Positions 43,027-52,553 of a stretch of 64,000 nucleotides of DNA are shown here, one piece after another (the first letter of the stretch is position 1; the number at the start of each line of letters is the position of its first letter). The stretch is taken from positions 124,001 to 188,000 of the forward strand of contig CAWGQN010000002.1 in the NCBI GenBank assembly GCA_963824885.1. Reading direction: 5' to 3'. Source of the DNA: CAWGQN01 sp963824885 (GTDB taxonomy: Bacteria > Actinomycetota > Actinomycetes > Actinomycetales > Microbacteriaceae). Position numbers and translations under genes: made by a program. The notes under the pieces are model-generated. The model saw only the letters and a program-made list of their open reading frames with translations, did no database searches and was not told the DNA's origin.

Positions 43027-43996
43027 GTGATCCACGCGCGAGGGTTGACGAAAACGTTTACCTCGAGAAGGGGAAAGCAGCGCGCGGAGGTGTTGGCCGT
43101 TGCGGGCGTCGATATTGACGTCAGCGAAGGCGAAATTGTTGGATTTCTCGGCCCCAACGGTGCTGGCAAAACCACCACGCTTCGCATGCTTAACACGCTC
43201 TTGAAGCCGACTGCCGGTCAAGCGACGGTCGCCGGGGTTGACCTACTCACGAATCCATTGGACGTTCGTCGTCGCATTGGTTATGTCGCGCAAAGCGGGT
43301 CTGCGTCTCGAGACGCAATCTCGGGCGAAGAGGTTGTCGATCACGCGATGCTCTACGGACTCTCAAAAGAGACGGCCACCGAGCGGGGGCGGAAGCTCTT
43401 CAGCAGCTCGACCTCGACGGGCTGTGGACACGCAGGGCCGGAACACTTTCGGGTGGCCAGCGGCGCCGTCTCGACATCGCAATGGGCTTAGTGCACGAGC
43501 CAAAGCTCGTATTTCTCGATGAGCCGACGACCGGACTCGATCCTCAAGCCCGCGCAAACCTGTGGACGCACATTAGCGCGCTCCGCGCGGAGCGCGCGAG
43601 CACACCGTCTTTCTCACAACCCACTATATGGATGAGGCGGATGCGCTGTGTGATCGCTTGCTTGTCATTGACAACGGGTCAATCGTCGCGAGCGACACTC
43701 CAAACGCTCTGAAACGTCGAGTTTCTGGCGAACGAATTGAAATTGTGACGGCAGATCCGAGGCAGGCTCCCGCGGTTGCCGCGCGCCTCACAGCGATCTC
43801 GGGGGTGAGCGAATTGCAGTGTGCCGATAACGTGGTTTCGGCGCGCGTTCCGAGCGCCGCCTCGGAGCTGCCGGCGCTTGTGCGCGCGTGTGACTCCGAC
43901 GGTATCGCGCTCGAGGGAATCGATGTGCGTCGCCCGACGCTCGATGACGTGTTTCTCACGCTAACAGGACGCTCTCTTCGCGAAAATGCGGCGTGA
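43027..43996 (+). pseudogene. ABC-2 type exporter ATPase with two frameshifts
   Basis: All parts of a drug-type ABC ATPase are present in three frames. Frame one: Walker A GFLGPNGAGKTTTLRML and Q-loop IGYVAQSGSASRDA. After about 43400 the signature LSGGQRRRLDIAMGL and Walker B LVFLDEPTTGLDP continue in a second frame. After about 43590 the H-loop FLTTHYMDEADAL and the C-terminal domain (LDDVFLTLTGRSLR) continue in a third. Each shift equals one missing base. Either the gene is inactivated or the assembly has two indels. GTG 43027 has GAGGGA six bases upstream. The permease gene follows directly. Confidence 0.85.
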
Positions 43997-44021
43997 GCGA
44001 GATTTTAGGGGAGGGCTTGTC

Positions 44022-44777
44022 GTGACGTTTCTTCGAGAGTCCGGAGTGGTTTTTCGTCGGCAACTTCGAATCGGCTTGAGGAACCCGGTGTGGATCATTA
44101 TCGGGTTATTGCAACCAATTCTCTATTTGGCGCTTTTCGGGCCGTTGCTTTCTCCCCTTGCCACCGAGCTCGGTACGACGAATGCGTACACTTTGTTTGT
44201 TCCCGGCCTTCTTGTGCAGCTCGGCCTCTTCGGCGCCCTCTTTGCCGGATTTGGCCTCTTAGGCGAGTGGCGTGACGGCGTTATTGAGGCAGAGCGGGTG
44301 ACTCCCGCAAATCGTACGGCGCTTCTCATGGGGCGGATCGCGCGTGACACGCTTCAGCTGACCATCCAGGGCACTATTCTGATCGCCCTCGGATTCGCTT
44401 TTGGCCTCGAGGGATCAATTCTCGGCATGGTCATCGGCCTCATTTTGGTCGTGCTTCTCGGCGCGGCGTGCGCCTCGGTGTCGTATGCGCTCGCGCTCAC
44501 GACAAAGAGCGAGAACTCTCTCGCATCGATTCTCAATGGCGTTTCGATCCCGGTTTTGTTGCTCTCGGGAATCTTGCTTCCCATGACTCTCGCACCGCGC
44601 TGGCTGCAAATCCTTTCAGATTTTATCCCGGTCACACACATTGTGGACGGCGTGAGAGCGCTATTCAAGGGCGAATTCGTCACCGCTCAAACGGCGTGGG
44701 GAGTCGTCTGGGCGCTCGTGCTCTTTTTTGTGGGAGTCTGGATCGGAACTCGAACGTATCGCAAAGAGAACGCGTAA
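44022..44777 (+). CDS. ABC-2 type transporter permease
   Basis: 251 residues from GTG 44022, which has a very strong Shine-Dalgarno (AGGGGAGGG). Six membrane helices, with the family loop GLLGEWRDGVIEAERVTPANRTALLMGRI after helix two and SENSLASILNGVSIPVLLLSGILLPM before FIPVTHIVDGVRALF, match daunorubicin-resistance DrrB-like permeases. It forms an exporter with the ATPase encoded just upstream; if that gene is truly broken, this permease lacks its motor. Confidence 0.88.
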   Translation: MTFLRESGVVFRRQLRIGLRNPVWIIIGLLQPILYLALFGPLLSPLATELGTTNAYTLFVPGLLVQLGLFGALFAGFGLLGEWRDGVIEAERVTPANRTALLMGRIARDTLQLTIQGTILIALGFAFGLEGSILGMVIGLILVVLLGAACASVSYALALTTKSENSLASILNGVSIPVLLLSGILLPMTLAPRWLQILSDFIPVTHIVDGVRALFKGEFVTAQTAWGVVWALVLFFVGVWIGTRTYRKENA

Positions 44778-46781
44778 CTATTCGGTTACGCGACGAGGAG
44801 TACGCGCGAGTTCCGATTCGTTGGCCTTCGTTGTACCAGTGGGGGGCGCCTTGAGACTCTTGTCTTTAGACGTCGCGACCGGAGTCTTCACCGCGGATTG
44901 ACTCGACGACGAATCTGAACCGGCCGATTTGGTGCGCGGGGTGCTCGTTGGCGAGGCCGTCCGGGGCGCGGTTGGTTGAGGGTCGCGCGCGCGGACCGCG
45001 TCGACGGGCGCGCTCGCCTTGGGTGCCGGAGCCACCGCGGGTTTCGAAGGCGCGCTCGCCTTCGGTGCCTGCGCTTCTACCGGTTTCGAGGGCGCGCTCG
45101 CCGTGGGTTCCGGAGATGTCGCGGGCTTGGAAGGCGCGCTCGCGGTGGGTTCCGGAGTTGCCGCGGGTTTCGATGCCGCGGCAACCGTCGGAGCCGCAGC
45201 GTTTGGCGCCTGAACCGGCTTAACGACGGGAGCGTCACTCGGAGTCGAGGCTTGAGCGGAAACACTCGGAGTCGCGACCGAGGATGTCGGTGCAGCCGAC
45301 TGTTTCGACGGACCGTCAACTGAATTGCGAACGACGACCGGTAGTTCATTATCGAGGACAGGAATGTCGAGGAGCCGAACCGTGGCGTGTTTCGATTCGC
45401 TCACTCGAGGAGTACCGAGTTTCAAGAGCTCGGTCGTCGGCGCGTCTGCGAGCGGTGCCGCGGCGTGCTTCGCTTCTCGTACCAAAGGAGGAGGCGTGGA
45501 CTCCGCTTGCGAGTGGTTGGGGGCATCTGCCGGAGGCCGCGCTACCGCGTTCCCGGCAGCAACAGAACCAGACTTGGCGCTCCTCAAAATGGTCGAGGCA
45601 CCCGTCGAGGCACCCGTCGTGCCGCCGACGTTGCCGAGAGCCTGCTGGTCCGGCGCTGGAGCGGGTTGGGGTGCAGGAGCCGCGGTCGGTTGAGGTGTCG
45701 GAGCGGCGGTCGGTGTGGGAGCCGGAGCTGGGGCAGGTTGAGGTGCCGGCGCGGCGGTCGGTGCCGACGGCGCGGTCGGAGCCGGCGGTCGGGTGGCGGT
45801 GGTGCCGACGTTGCCGTTGTCGGGTTTGTCGGTTGTGGGGGTGGTGGGTGGTTTGGTGGCGGTGGTGCCGACGTTGCCGTTGTCGGGTTTGTCGGTTGTG
45901 GGGGTGGTGGGTGGTTTGGTGGCGGTGGTGCCGACGTTGCCGTTGTCGGGTTTGTCGGTTGTGGGGGTGGTGGATGGTTTGTCAGTTGTGGGGGTGGTGG
46001 CGGTGCTGGATGGTTCGTCGGTTGTCGGATCCGTCGTTGGTTTCGGGGTCGTACCGCCGACCTCGGTGTTGCTATCCGGCTTGGTGCCACCCTTTTTGTC
46101 TGCGGGTTTTGTTCCATTCAGACTAAGACCGGGTTCTGGCTGCTGCTGATCCGACGCGTCAGTCTGAATGCCATCGGTTTTTTTCACGTCCCCGTCAACG
46201 GTCGGCACACCCGTGGTGTTGCCAACAGTCTTGTTGGTGGTGGGGCTCGCAGGAGCCGCAGAGGCGGTGTTGGGGTTCGTAGGGGTGGGAGTGTTGGCAC
46301 CCGCGTCGCTCTTACTAGGCGCGTTGCTCGTGACGGTCGTCGTCGCGGGATCTGTCGCCGACGAGTCGATACCCGTCTTGACTCCGTCGCTCGGAGCCTT
46401 TTTCGCGGTCGCGTGTGTCGATGGCGAATTCGCGATGGGCGCGCTCGGGGGCTTGTCTGCTGAATTGTTGGGACCCGCGTCGTTATTTGAAGGAGGGGGC
46501 GCACTCTCGGCCGGAGACGACTCGCCCTTTTTCTTTGCGGCGTCGGCGGCGTTTTCAGTGTGTTCATCGCCGATCCGCATGGCGGCAATCGCGGCAATTG
46601 AGACACCGCTGACAAGAACGATAGCCATCGTTATCGCGAGCGTTCTGATGGTGACGAGCCAGCCAAGCGGGAAGACGCCCCCGAGGCTGCGCAGCCGATT
46701 ACGGTGGCGCGGCGTGGCGCGGCGGGCATTGAGCAGCGCGTCAATCGCATCGCGGCGATATTTGTCTATCTTTCTAAACAT
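44778..46781 (-). CDS. Membrane-anchored Pro/Thr/Ala-rich protein with tandem repeats
   Basis: 667 residues from ATG 46781 (AAGGGGGG Shine-Dalgarno). A 40-residue basic N-terminus (FRKIDKYRRDAIDALL) is followed by one membrane helix (TIRTLAITMAIVLVSGVSIAAIAA), then about 600 residues of low-complexity Pro/Thr/Ala/Ser/Lys sequence outside the membrane. It includes three perfect 21-residue repeats (PTTDKPDNGNVGTTATK core), APAPQP stretches and three SAPSKP repeats. No catalytic domain is visible. It may be a wall-spanning, possibly glycosylated stalk. The repeats could vary in number between strains. Confidence 0.75.
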   Translation of the reverse strand: MFRKIDKYRRDAIDALLNARRATPRHRNRLRSLGGVFPLGWLVTIRTLAITMAIVLVSGVSIAAIAAMRIGDEHTENAADAAKKKGESSPAESAPPPSNNDAGPNNSADKPPSAPIANSPSTHATAKKAPSDGVKTGIDSSATDPATTTVTSNAPSKSDAGANTPTPTNPNTASAAPASPTTNKTVGNTTGVPTVDGDVKKTDGIQTDASDQQQPEPGLSLNGTKPADKKGGTKPDSNTEVGGTTPKPTTDPTTDEPSSTATTPTTDKPSTTPTTDKPDNGNVGTTATKPPTTPTTDKPDNGNVGTTATKPPTTPTTDKPDNGNVGTTATRPPAPTAPSAPTAAPAPQPAPAPAPTPTAAPTPQPTAAPAPQPAPAPDQQALGNVGGTTGASTGASTILRSAKSGSVAAGNAVARPPADAPNHSQAESTPPPLVREAKHAAAPLADAPTTELLKLGTPRVSESKHATVRLLDIPVLDNELPVVVRNSVDGPSKQSAAPTSSVATPSVSAQASTPSDAPVVKPVQAPNAAAPTVAAASKPAATPEPTASAPSKPATSPEPTASAPSKPVEAQAPKASAPSKPAVAPAPKASAPVDAVRARDPQPTAPRTASPTSTPRTKSAGSDSSSSQSAVKTPVATSKDKSLKAPPTGTTKANESELARTPRRVTE
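45793..45981 (-). repeat. Three tandem copies of a 63-bp repeat
   Basis: Copies begin at 45793, 45856 and 45919 and are essentially identical; each encodes 21 residues in the Pro/Thr-rich gene. A shorter diverged copy follows. The high identity implies recent expansion or homogenisation. Confidence 0.9.
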
Positions 46782-47092
46782 CGAACCCCCCTTAGCGGAA
46801 TCCATTGTGCGGGGCCTCATTGATGGTTGTTTGCTGTGGCGCAATTAAGCCGGGCCGCCGTCCGAAAGAGCATATACACGATAAACCGTGAATTTACTAG
46901 AAGTTTCATTATTCATCCGGCGGATTTAGCCGCCGTTGGCCGGTAAGACGGGCTTTTGTACGTGATCTATCTTTTTTCGGAATCGCTCGATTGCGCGGTG
47001 AAATCGTTGAGTGTGCGTGGGTGAACGGGGTTCTCGCGGCGTTCGCAGCGGCGAGAGGCGTCGAAAAAACTTCCAAAACACTACATCTAGTG

Positions 47093-47122
47093 GAATGACA
47101 GGAGTGTCATTCGCGTTATATA
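47093..47122 (+). promoter_or_regulatory. Palindromic operator and -10 element upstream of the 27-residue peptide gene
   Basis: GAATGACA-GGAG-TGTCATTC at 47093-47112 is a perfect 8-bp dyad with a 4-base centre. Five bases further, TATATA at 47117-47122 looks like a -10 box. The dyad covers the place of the -35 element, as expected for an operator or an activator site. The start codon is 50 bases downstream of the -10. Confidence 0.5.
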
Positions 47123-47171
47123 GTGGAGAACCGCCGCAAACGCGACGGTTAAGCACAAAGAGGAGGTCACA

Positions 47172-47255
47172 ATGAGCTACGACAGCGACAGTGTCGGCGG
47201 CTACGCAGTTCCCGTTGACCCCATGGACCTCGTGCAGTGCGACAGCTGCCAATAG
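47172..47255 (+). CDS. 27-residue acidic peptide with C-terminal CDSC motif (function unknown)
   Basis: ATG 47172 follows an excellent Shine-Dalgarno (AGGAGG, 5 bases upstream). The peptide begins MSYDSDSVGGYAVPVD and ends with LVQCDSCQ: an acidic leader-like part, a GG pair at residues 9-10 and two cysteines near the C-terminus. It has its own promoter-like dyad and a hairpin downstream, so it looks like a real monocistronic gene. The layout is reminiscent of RiPP precursors or small redox/metal-binding peptides, but no modification enzyme lies nearby. I do not recognise it. Confidence 0.6.
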   Translation: MSYDSDSVGGYAVPVDPMDLVQCDSCQ

Positions 47256-47300
47256 GCAAATTGTTTTCGATTATCTGCAGGAGAAAAACCTGACTGCGTG

Positions 47301-47331
47301 AACTCCGGTCCGCTCATGGCGGATCGGAGTT
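47301..47331 (+). terminator. Hairpin after the small peptide gene
   Basis: AACTCCGGTCCGC at 47301-47313 pairs with GCGGATCGGAGTT ending at 47331 (one G-U pair, loop TCATG). No T run follows, so it is a strong hairpin but an imperfect terminator. Together with the operator it delimits a single-gene transcript. Confidence 0.5.
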
Positions 47332-47406
47332 AGTCGGTTATGGCGCGCGCCATTGTGTGATTGGCCGTTGAGTTGACGCACGAATCGGCGCGGCTAGACT
47401 AACTCG

Positions 47407-47853
47407 GTGCCCGTCAACGCCGCTCTCGCAGGCCGCTCATTTCCGGCCACCGATCCGTACCTCGTTGGCCGCGAGAAGGTTCGTGAATTTGCTCGCGCGG
47501 TATTCTGCACTCCACCGGTCTCGGTTGACCCGGCGGCAGCGAGGGCCGCGGGGTACGCCGATGTTGTGGCCCCACCGACGTTTGCGTGCGTCGTTCAAGA
47601 ACGCGCGCTCGCGCAGGTCCTTGCCGATCCAACGGTCGGAATCGACTTCGAGCGCGTCGTGCACGGTGACCAGCGGTTTGGCTTTTCGCGCCCGATCGTC
47701 GCGGGCGATGAACTCACCGTGACGCTCACGATCACGAGCGTTAAAAGTGTTGGCGGTCACTCCATGGTGACGGCGCAATCGGTCGTCGTCGATGCGGAAG
47801 AAAACCACGTCGTCACGGCCACGTCGACACTCGTCGTACGAGGAAATCCATGA
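47407..47853 (+). CDS. FAS1-like/HadA-type dehydratase subunit (MaoC N-terminal-like)
   Basis: 148 residues, GTG start. Hot-dog fold protein with PYLVGREKVREFARAV, VVAPPTFACVV, FERVVHGDQRFGFSRPIVAGDEL and ITSVKSVGGHSMVTAQS, as in mycobacterial HadA and actinobacterial homologues that precede murB. It lacks the catalytic Asp/His of MaoC and should pair with the next gene product to form a (3R)-hydroxyacyl dehydratase. It overlaps that gene by 4 bases. Confidence 0.88.
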   Translation: MPVNAALAGRSFPATDPYLVGREKVREFARAVFCTPPVSVDPAAARAAGYADVVAPPTFACVVQERALAQVLADPTVGIDFERVVHGDQRFGFSRPIVAGDELTVTLTITSVKSVGGHSMVTAQSVVVDAEENHVVTATSTLVVRGNP

Positions 47854-48278
47854 CATCGGGTTCGGCAGTTGATAAGCTCAGCGTCGGCGGCACCGTTGCC
47901 GGCGCTGAATACCACATTGATCGAGACACCTTGGTGAAATATGCGGGGGTATCAGGTGACTTCAATCCGATTCATTATCGAGATGATCGCGCGCGCGACG
48001 TGGGTTTGCCCGGCGTTCTCGCTCACGGCATGCTCACAATGGGCATGGCCATCGCGCCGGTTGTCGAGTGGCTGGGTGACCCGTCGCGAATTCTCGACTA
48101 TGAGGTTCGCTTCTCGAAGCCGGTCTTTGTCGACGCAATCCACGGGGCCGTTGTTTCTGTCGTTGCGCGAGTTGGCGAGCTTGACGCCGAATTGCGTACA
48201 GCGAGAATTGACCTTGTCGTGACGGTCGCCGACCAGACGGTGCTGGCAAAAGCTCGCGCCCGAGTGAACCTCGCCTAG
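47850..48278 (+). CDS. MaoC/HadB-type dehydratase, catalytic subunit
   Basis: 142 residues. The hydratase-2 motif is present: YAGVSGDFNPIHYRDDRARDVGLPGVLAHGMLTMG carries the catalytic Asp and His. It forms a heterodimer with the preceding HadA-like protein and dehydrates beta-hydroxyacyl thioesters. In non-mycolate actinobacteria the physiological substrate is uncertain. Overlaps upstream by 4 bases; murB begins 3 bases after its stop. Confidence 0.9.
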   Translation: MTSGSAVDKLSVGGTVAGAEYHIDRDTLVKYAGVSGDFNPIHYRDDRARDVGLPGVLAHGMLTMGMAIAPVVEWLGDPSRILDYEVRFSKPVFVDAIHGAVVSVVARVGELDAELRTARIDLVVTVADQTVLAKARARVNLA

Positions 48279-48281
48279 CCA

Positions 48282-49460
48282 ATGGCGCGCGCGTTTGCCG
48301 ACCTCACGACGCTGCGGGTTGGCGGCTCGATTCGAACGGTCATCGAGCCGAAGAGCGAAACCGAACTCGTTGACGCCGTCAGGCGAGTGTGGGCGAGCGG
48401 AGACGAGTGGGTTGTTCTCGGGGGCGGGTCAAATACCGTCGCGTCAGATCGAGAATTCGAGGGAACAGTCATCCACGTCGTCACGAGAGGGATCGACAGG
48501 ATTCCCGTTGACGACGGCGCGAAGCCTCCGAACGAACGAGGTGGCCCGGGCACCGTGCGCTTGAAAGTACAAGCGGGCGAGTCGTGGGACTACTTGGTGA
48601 ACTACACGGTGCGACGCGGTTGGGCGGGGCTCGAGGGCCTGTCTGGAATTCCCGGATCGACCGGGGCGGCGCCGGTTCAAAATCTCAACGCGTACGACTA
48701 CGAACTCGCCGCGAGTTTGGTCGCGATCGACTTTCTCGATTTCGCGACCGGCGCGGTTCGCCGTGTGTCGGCCAGCGAGCTGCAGCTCGGCTATCGAATG
48801 TCCGCCCTCAAACGAGGAGTGCGCGGAGTTGTCATCGCAATTGAAATCGACCTCGACAGTTTCGGTCGGCGAGCACGTGGAATCAGTCGACCCGTGAGCC
48901 ATCCCCAGCTCACCGAGTTTCTAGGGATTGGTGCCGGTGACCGCGCGCCCGTGAAAGACATTCGACGCGGCGTACTCGCCCTGCGATCAGCAAAAGGCAT
49001 GGTGCTTGACGATGCTGACCCCGATTCGGTCAGTGTGGGTTCATTCTTTATCAATCCGACGGTGACTGCGTCGCACGCCCGGACGCTTCCCGATGCCGCG
49101 CCGCGCTGGCCGGTCGCGTCGATTGATTCGGGGCGTCAAACGATATCGCGAATCGACGGCAACGGCGCAGTATCGAGCGACGTCGACAATTCCGACGACC
49201 GCTCGGTGCGCTTCAGCGCAGCGTGGTTCATTGAGCACTCGGGAGTTCATCGCGGCTTCTCATTGCCGGGGTCGCGCGCGGCAATCTCGAAGAAACACGC
49301 GCTCGCGCTTGTCAACACGGGAGGAGCGACTGCGGCAGAGATCGTCGAACTTGCCGACTTCGCGCGAGCACGCGTAGCAGCCGAGTTTGGCGTCGTTCTC
49401 GAGACCGAACCATTCTTCGTGGATCGCGTGCGGAGCGAGGTCCTCGAGTTGGCGCCCTAA
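48282..49460 (+). CDS. murB: UDP-N-acetylenolpyruvoylglucosamine reductase
   Basis: 392 residues. FAD-binding segments [46 protein letters not shown], and the catalytic loop SVGSFFINP (Ser) plus [15 protein letters not shown] are clear. It reduces UDP-GlcNAc-enolpyruvate to UDP-MurNAc in peptidoglycan synthesis. It is the third gene of the dehydratase operon. It is slightly longer than the family norm because of an insertion near residues 270-300 ([15 protein letters not shown]). Its stop overlaps the convergent aminotransferase by 4 bases. Confidence 0.95.
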   Translation: MARAFADLTTLRVGGSIRTVIEPKSETELVDAVRRVWASGDEWVVLGGGSNTVASDREFEGTVIHVVTRGIDRIPVDDGAKPPNERGGPGTVRLKVQAGESWDYLVNYTVRRGWAGLEGLSGIPGSTGAAPVQNLNAYDYELAASLVAIDFLDFATGAVRRVSASELQLGYRMSALKRGVRGVVIAIEIDLDSFGRRARGISRPVSHPQLTEFLGIGAGDRAPVKDIRRGVLALRSAKGMVLDDADPDSVSVGSFFINPTVTASHARTLPDAAPRWPVASIDSGRQTISRIDGNGAVSSDVDNSDDRSVRFSAAWFIEHSGVHRGFSLPGSRAAISKKHALALVNTGGATAAEIVELADFARARVAAEFGVVLETEPFFVDRVRSEVLELAP

Positions 49461-50668
49461 GACGCTCGCGAAAAAAATGTTTGCAGACGCTGAACCCCGT
49501 CGAGAAGATGATCGTCGCTGAGAGCGTACGAGAATCGAAGGAAGCCATTCCTCCCAAATGCCTCTCCGGGTACGACGGCAACGCCGATCCGGTCGAGGAT
49601 GAGTTCGGCCAGCTCGAGCGATGTTGCCGGCGTCACACCCGACCACGAACGATCGAGAAGCCCGGTGACGTCGGGATACACATAAAACGCGCCGTGCGGG
49701 GTCGGCGCGTTGACCCCGTCAATCGCATTGAGCCCGGCGACGATTGCGCGCCGGCGTCGGTCGAACGCGAGTCGCATGGCCTCGACCGCGTCTTGCGGAC
49801 CCGTCAGCGCCGCGATTGCCGCGCGTTGCGCGACGTTGTTCACGTTCGACGTCACATGCGATTGTAGGTTCGTCGAGGCAGCGGCAATGTCGGTTGGTGC
49901 GACAAGCCACCCTACTCGCCATCCTGTCATTGCGTACGTTTTCGCAACACCGTTGACCAAAACGGTGCGGTCCGCAAGACCCGGTACCGCGCGCACAATA
50001 GATTGAACCTCGACTCCCTCATAGCTGAGGTTTTGGTAGATTTCGTCGCTGATGATCCACAATCCGTGGGAGTCGGCCCATTCCCCGATTTCTTTGGTTT
50101 CCTCGGGCGAGTAGACGGATCCGGTGGGGTTCGACGGTGATACGAACACGAGCACTTTCGTCCGCTCGGTGAGTGCGGCATCGAGCTGCTCGACGCTCAC
50201 CCGGTAGTCACGATCTGCGCCTGCAAAGACCTCGACTTGAATGCCACCCGCGAGCGCGATTGCCTCCGGATACGTCGTCCAGTGCGGCGAAGGAACAAGA
50301 ACCTCGTCTCCCGGATCGATGAGGGTTGCAAAGGTCTCGTAAATGGCTTGCTTGCCGCCGTTTGTCACAACAACCTGATTGTCCGAGACATCGAGACCAC
50401 TGTCGCGCCGAGTCTTCGCGGCGATAGCGTCGCGAAGTTCAGGTAGTCCCGCGGTGGGACTGTATCGGTGAGTTTTCGGATCTCTCGCCGCCTCGACCGC
50501 GGCATCGACGATGTGGGGGGGAGTCGGGAAGTTGGGTTCACCCGCCGCATAACTGATGACCGGGTTGCCGCGCGCTTGAAGCGCTTTCGCTTGAGCGTCG
50601 ATCTTGAGAGTCGCCGACCCGGTTATTGCCGCAATGCGTCTACTCACTCGTTCCTTTTCGTGTGTCAC
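49457..50668 (-). CDS. PLP-dependent aminotransferase (aspartate aminotransferase-like, fold I)
   Basis: 403 residues. Class I aminotransferase: [14 protein letters not shown], the substrate/phosphate residues in [38 protein letters not shown], and the PLP-Lys in [17 protein letters not shown]. The C-terminal Arg for the substrate carboxylate is in [11 protein letters not shown]. Most likely aspartate or arylamino acid transamination. GTG start. tRNA-Trp and secE are divergent from it. Confidence 0.9.
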   Translation of the reverse strand: MTHEKERVSRRIAAITGSATLKIDAQAKALQARGNPVISYAAGEPNFPTPPHIVDAAVEAARDPKTHRYSPTAGLPELRDAIAAKTRRDSGLDVSDNQVVVTNGGKQAIYETFATLIDPGDEVLVPSPHWTTYPEAIALAGGIQVEVFAGADRDYRVSVEQLDAALTERTKVLVFVSPSNPTGSVYSPEETKEIGEWADSHGLWIISDEIYQNLSYEGVEVQSIVRAVPGLADRTVLVNGVAKTYAMTGWRVGWLVAPTDIAAASTNLQSHVTSNVNNVAQRAAIAALTGPQDAVEAMRLAFDRRRRAIVAGLNAIDGVNAPTPHGAFYVYPDVTGLLDRSWSGVTPATSLELAELILDRIGVAVVPGEAFGRNGFLRFSYALSDDHLLDGVQRLQTFFSRAS

Positions 50669-50870
50669 ACTACGAGCATACGTCGGCTCGCGAGGGTCGT
50701 TCTTTCACCTTCGCGTCTCGGCTTTACAGTGCATCGCGCGTCACCTAGGCTTAGGTTCGGCAGTTGAAATCTGCCATGCTTTTTTGCGCCCAAATTATCT
50801 CAATCGAAACGTGGTTGGCTGTCGGTTGGGCGCAACGGTATGGCGCTTTCCGTGCCAGGAAAGTAGCCCT

Positions 50871-50943
50871 AGGGCGGTGGCTCAATTGGTAGAGCAGCGG
50901 TCTCCAAAACCGCAGGTTGCAGGTTCGAGTCCTGTCCGCCCTG
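50871..50943 (+). tRNA. tRNA-Trp (anticodon CCA)
   Basis: 73 nt. AGGGCGG pairs with CCGCCCT; the anticodon loop CTCCAAA gives CCA; the T arm has GGTTCGAGTCC. Located just before secE, its usual place in actinobacteria. Confidence 0.96.
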
Positions 50944-51046
50944 CAAGTCGGGTCGTGCCTCGCGGCGCGTCAACCGACAAACCGTCGAGCGTTTTTCACG
51001 ATCGACCGGTCAGTGCTGGAGATGCCGGTGCGGGAAAGGTGTGCAA

Positions 51047-51313
51047 GTGGCCCGGAAAGTGATCGACGAGCCAAGCGAAGACGTTGTCGCGAACGCAAAG
51101 CAAGCCCGTGCCGCCAAACGCAATCCATTTGCTCGAATCGTGCTGTTTATCAAGCAGGTCGTTGTCGAGCTAAAAAAGGTCGTCACTCCGACTCGTAAAG
51201 AATTGCTCAGCTATACCGCGGTTGTGCTCGTGTTCGTTGTCATCATGATGGCGTTGGTATCGGGGCTTGATTGGTTGTTTGGTGCCGCCGTGTACTTCGT
51301 GTTTGGTTCTTAG
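51047..51313 (+). CDS. secE: Preprotein translocase subunit SecE
   Basis: 88 residues. A charged cytoplasmic N-terminus with FIKQVVVELKKVVTPTRKELLSYTAVVLVFVVIMM, the SecE signature, and one membrane helix. GTG 51047 is chosen because GGAAAGG lies 7 bases upstream; GTG 51041 is too close to it. SecE clamps SecY in the Sec channel. It leads into nusG and rplKA. Confidence 0.93.
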   Translation: MARKVIDEPSEDVVANAKQARAAKRNPFARIVLFIKQVVVELKKVVTPTRKELLSYTAVVLVFVVIMMALVSGLDWLFGAAVYFVFGS

Positions 51314-51391
51314 AGTGCAGACCTGACGTGCGACGCAAGCGTGAACGACGTTCAAGCAATGAGGGGCAAGAAGCTAACGAAATGAGAGTGT

Positions 51392-52456
51392 GTGTCTAAA
51401 AATAATCGCGATGAGGCCGATTGGGCTTCCGCCGCTGAGCAGTCGTCAGAAGTTGAAGAAGCCCAATCGGGCAACATTGCCGAGCACGATGAGAAATCCG
51501 ATGACCCGGCCGAAATGCGCGCTTTACACGTCATTCCCGAATCCGAGAGCGACGACGGCGGGGTCAACGGCACACACGGTGACTCCACCGTGACCGAGGC
51601 GCTCGACGCTGTCGACGAGGCGAATGACCCGGAAGCCGACGCGACGGTCGATGACGCTCTTGACGTCGAGTCAATTGATGAGGCGAACGCTGCTGCCGAG
51701 GCGGTTGGCGGTGAAGAAGAAGACGAGGAGGCGCTCGCGAGCGAGCGTCAACCCGAGGTCGAGTCTTATGAGGAGGAATTCGCGCACGAAATCGAAACCG
51801 AGACGTCGGAGCGAGACGCCGCCGACGACCAACCGGTTGACCCGTACGAGGAGTTTCGAGCCGAGCTCAGGACAAAGCCGGGCAAGTGGTACGTCATTCA
51901 CTCGTACGCGGGCTTCGAAAAGCGCGTGAAGCAAAACATCGAGAACCGCAAAGTGAGTCTCGAAGCAGAAGACTACATTTTTCAAGTCGAAGTACCGATG
52001 GAAGACGTGGTCGAAATCAAGAATGGCCAGCGCAAAATGGTCAATCGTGTTCGTATTCCCGGCTACGTTCTTGTTCGCATGGATCTCAACGAAGACAGCT
52101 GGTCGGTCGTTCGGCACACACCGGGCGTCACCGGATTCGTTGGGAACGCACACAACCCCACGCCGTTGCGATTCGAAGAAGCATTTTCGATGCTGAAAAG
52201 CCTCGTCGAGATCGTCGACGTGCCCGAGTCGAAGTCCTCGGGCGCCAAGGGATCGAGGGTTCAGTCGCGCGCGATACCCGCCGAGGTCGACTTCGAGATC
52301 GGCGAGACTATCACGATCAAAGAGGGTTCATTCGCGGGATTGCCGGGCTCGATTAGTGAGATCAAGCCCGAGAGTGGCAAACTCACTGTGCTGGTTTCTC
52401 TTTTCGAACGCGAGACTCCGGTCGAACTCAGTTTCGACCAGGTCTCCAAACTGTAG
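51392..52456 (+). CDS. nusG: Transcription termination/antitermination factor NusG
   Basis: 354 residues. The first 160 residues are an acidic, Asp/Glu/Ala-rich extension common in Micrococcales. Then comes the NGN domain ([45 protein letters not shown]) and the C-terminal KOW domain ([37 protein letters not shown]). It links RNA polymerase with Rho or the ribosome. GTG start. Confidence 0.95.
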   Translation: MSKNNRDEADWASAAEQSSEVEEAQSGNIAEHDEKSDDPAEMRALHVIPESESDDGGVNGTHGDSTVTEALDAVDEANDPEADATVDDALDVESIDEANAAAEAVGGEEEDEEALASERQPEVESYEEEFAHEIETETSERDAADDQPVDPYEEFRAELRTKPGKWYVIHSYAGFEKRVKQNIENRKVSLEAEDYIFQVEVPMEDVVEIKNGQRKMVNRVRIPGYVLVRMDLNEDSWSVVRHTPGVTGFVGNAHNPTPLRFEEAFSMLKSLVEIVDVPESKSSGAKGSRVQSRAIPAEVDFEIGETITIKEGSFAGLPGSISEIKPESGKLTVLVSLFERETPVELSFDQVSKL

Positions 52457-52553
52457 AGAGTTGTCAGTCCACCGGGACTCGGATATACCGGGTGCCTGGG
52501 AGAGCGTGCCGGGTCCTCCGGGCGTTCGATCATCGAAAAGGTAAGGAAACACC

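Noticed and set aside
45793..45981. CRISPR-like spacing of repeats
   Set aside because: The copies are contiguous 63-bp in-frame coding repeats with no spacers.
45387..46463. Long plus-strand Gly/Arg/Cys-rich frames antisense to the Pro/Thr-rich gene
   Set aside because: Low-complexity repeat DNA leaves several frames open; only the minus-strand frame has a Shine-Dalgarno, membrane helix and sensible start.
50738..50760. DtxR-like dyad (ACCTAGGCTTAGGT) upstream of tRNA-Trp
   Set aside because: Half-sites are in poor register and no iron-related gene is adjacent.
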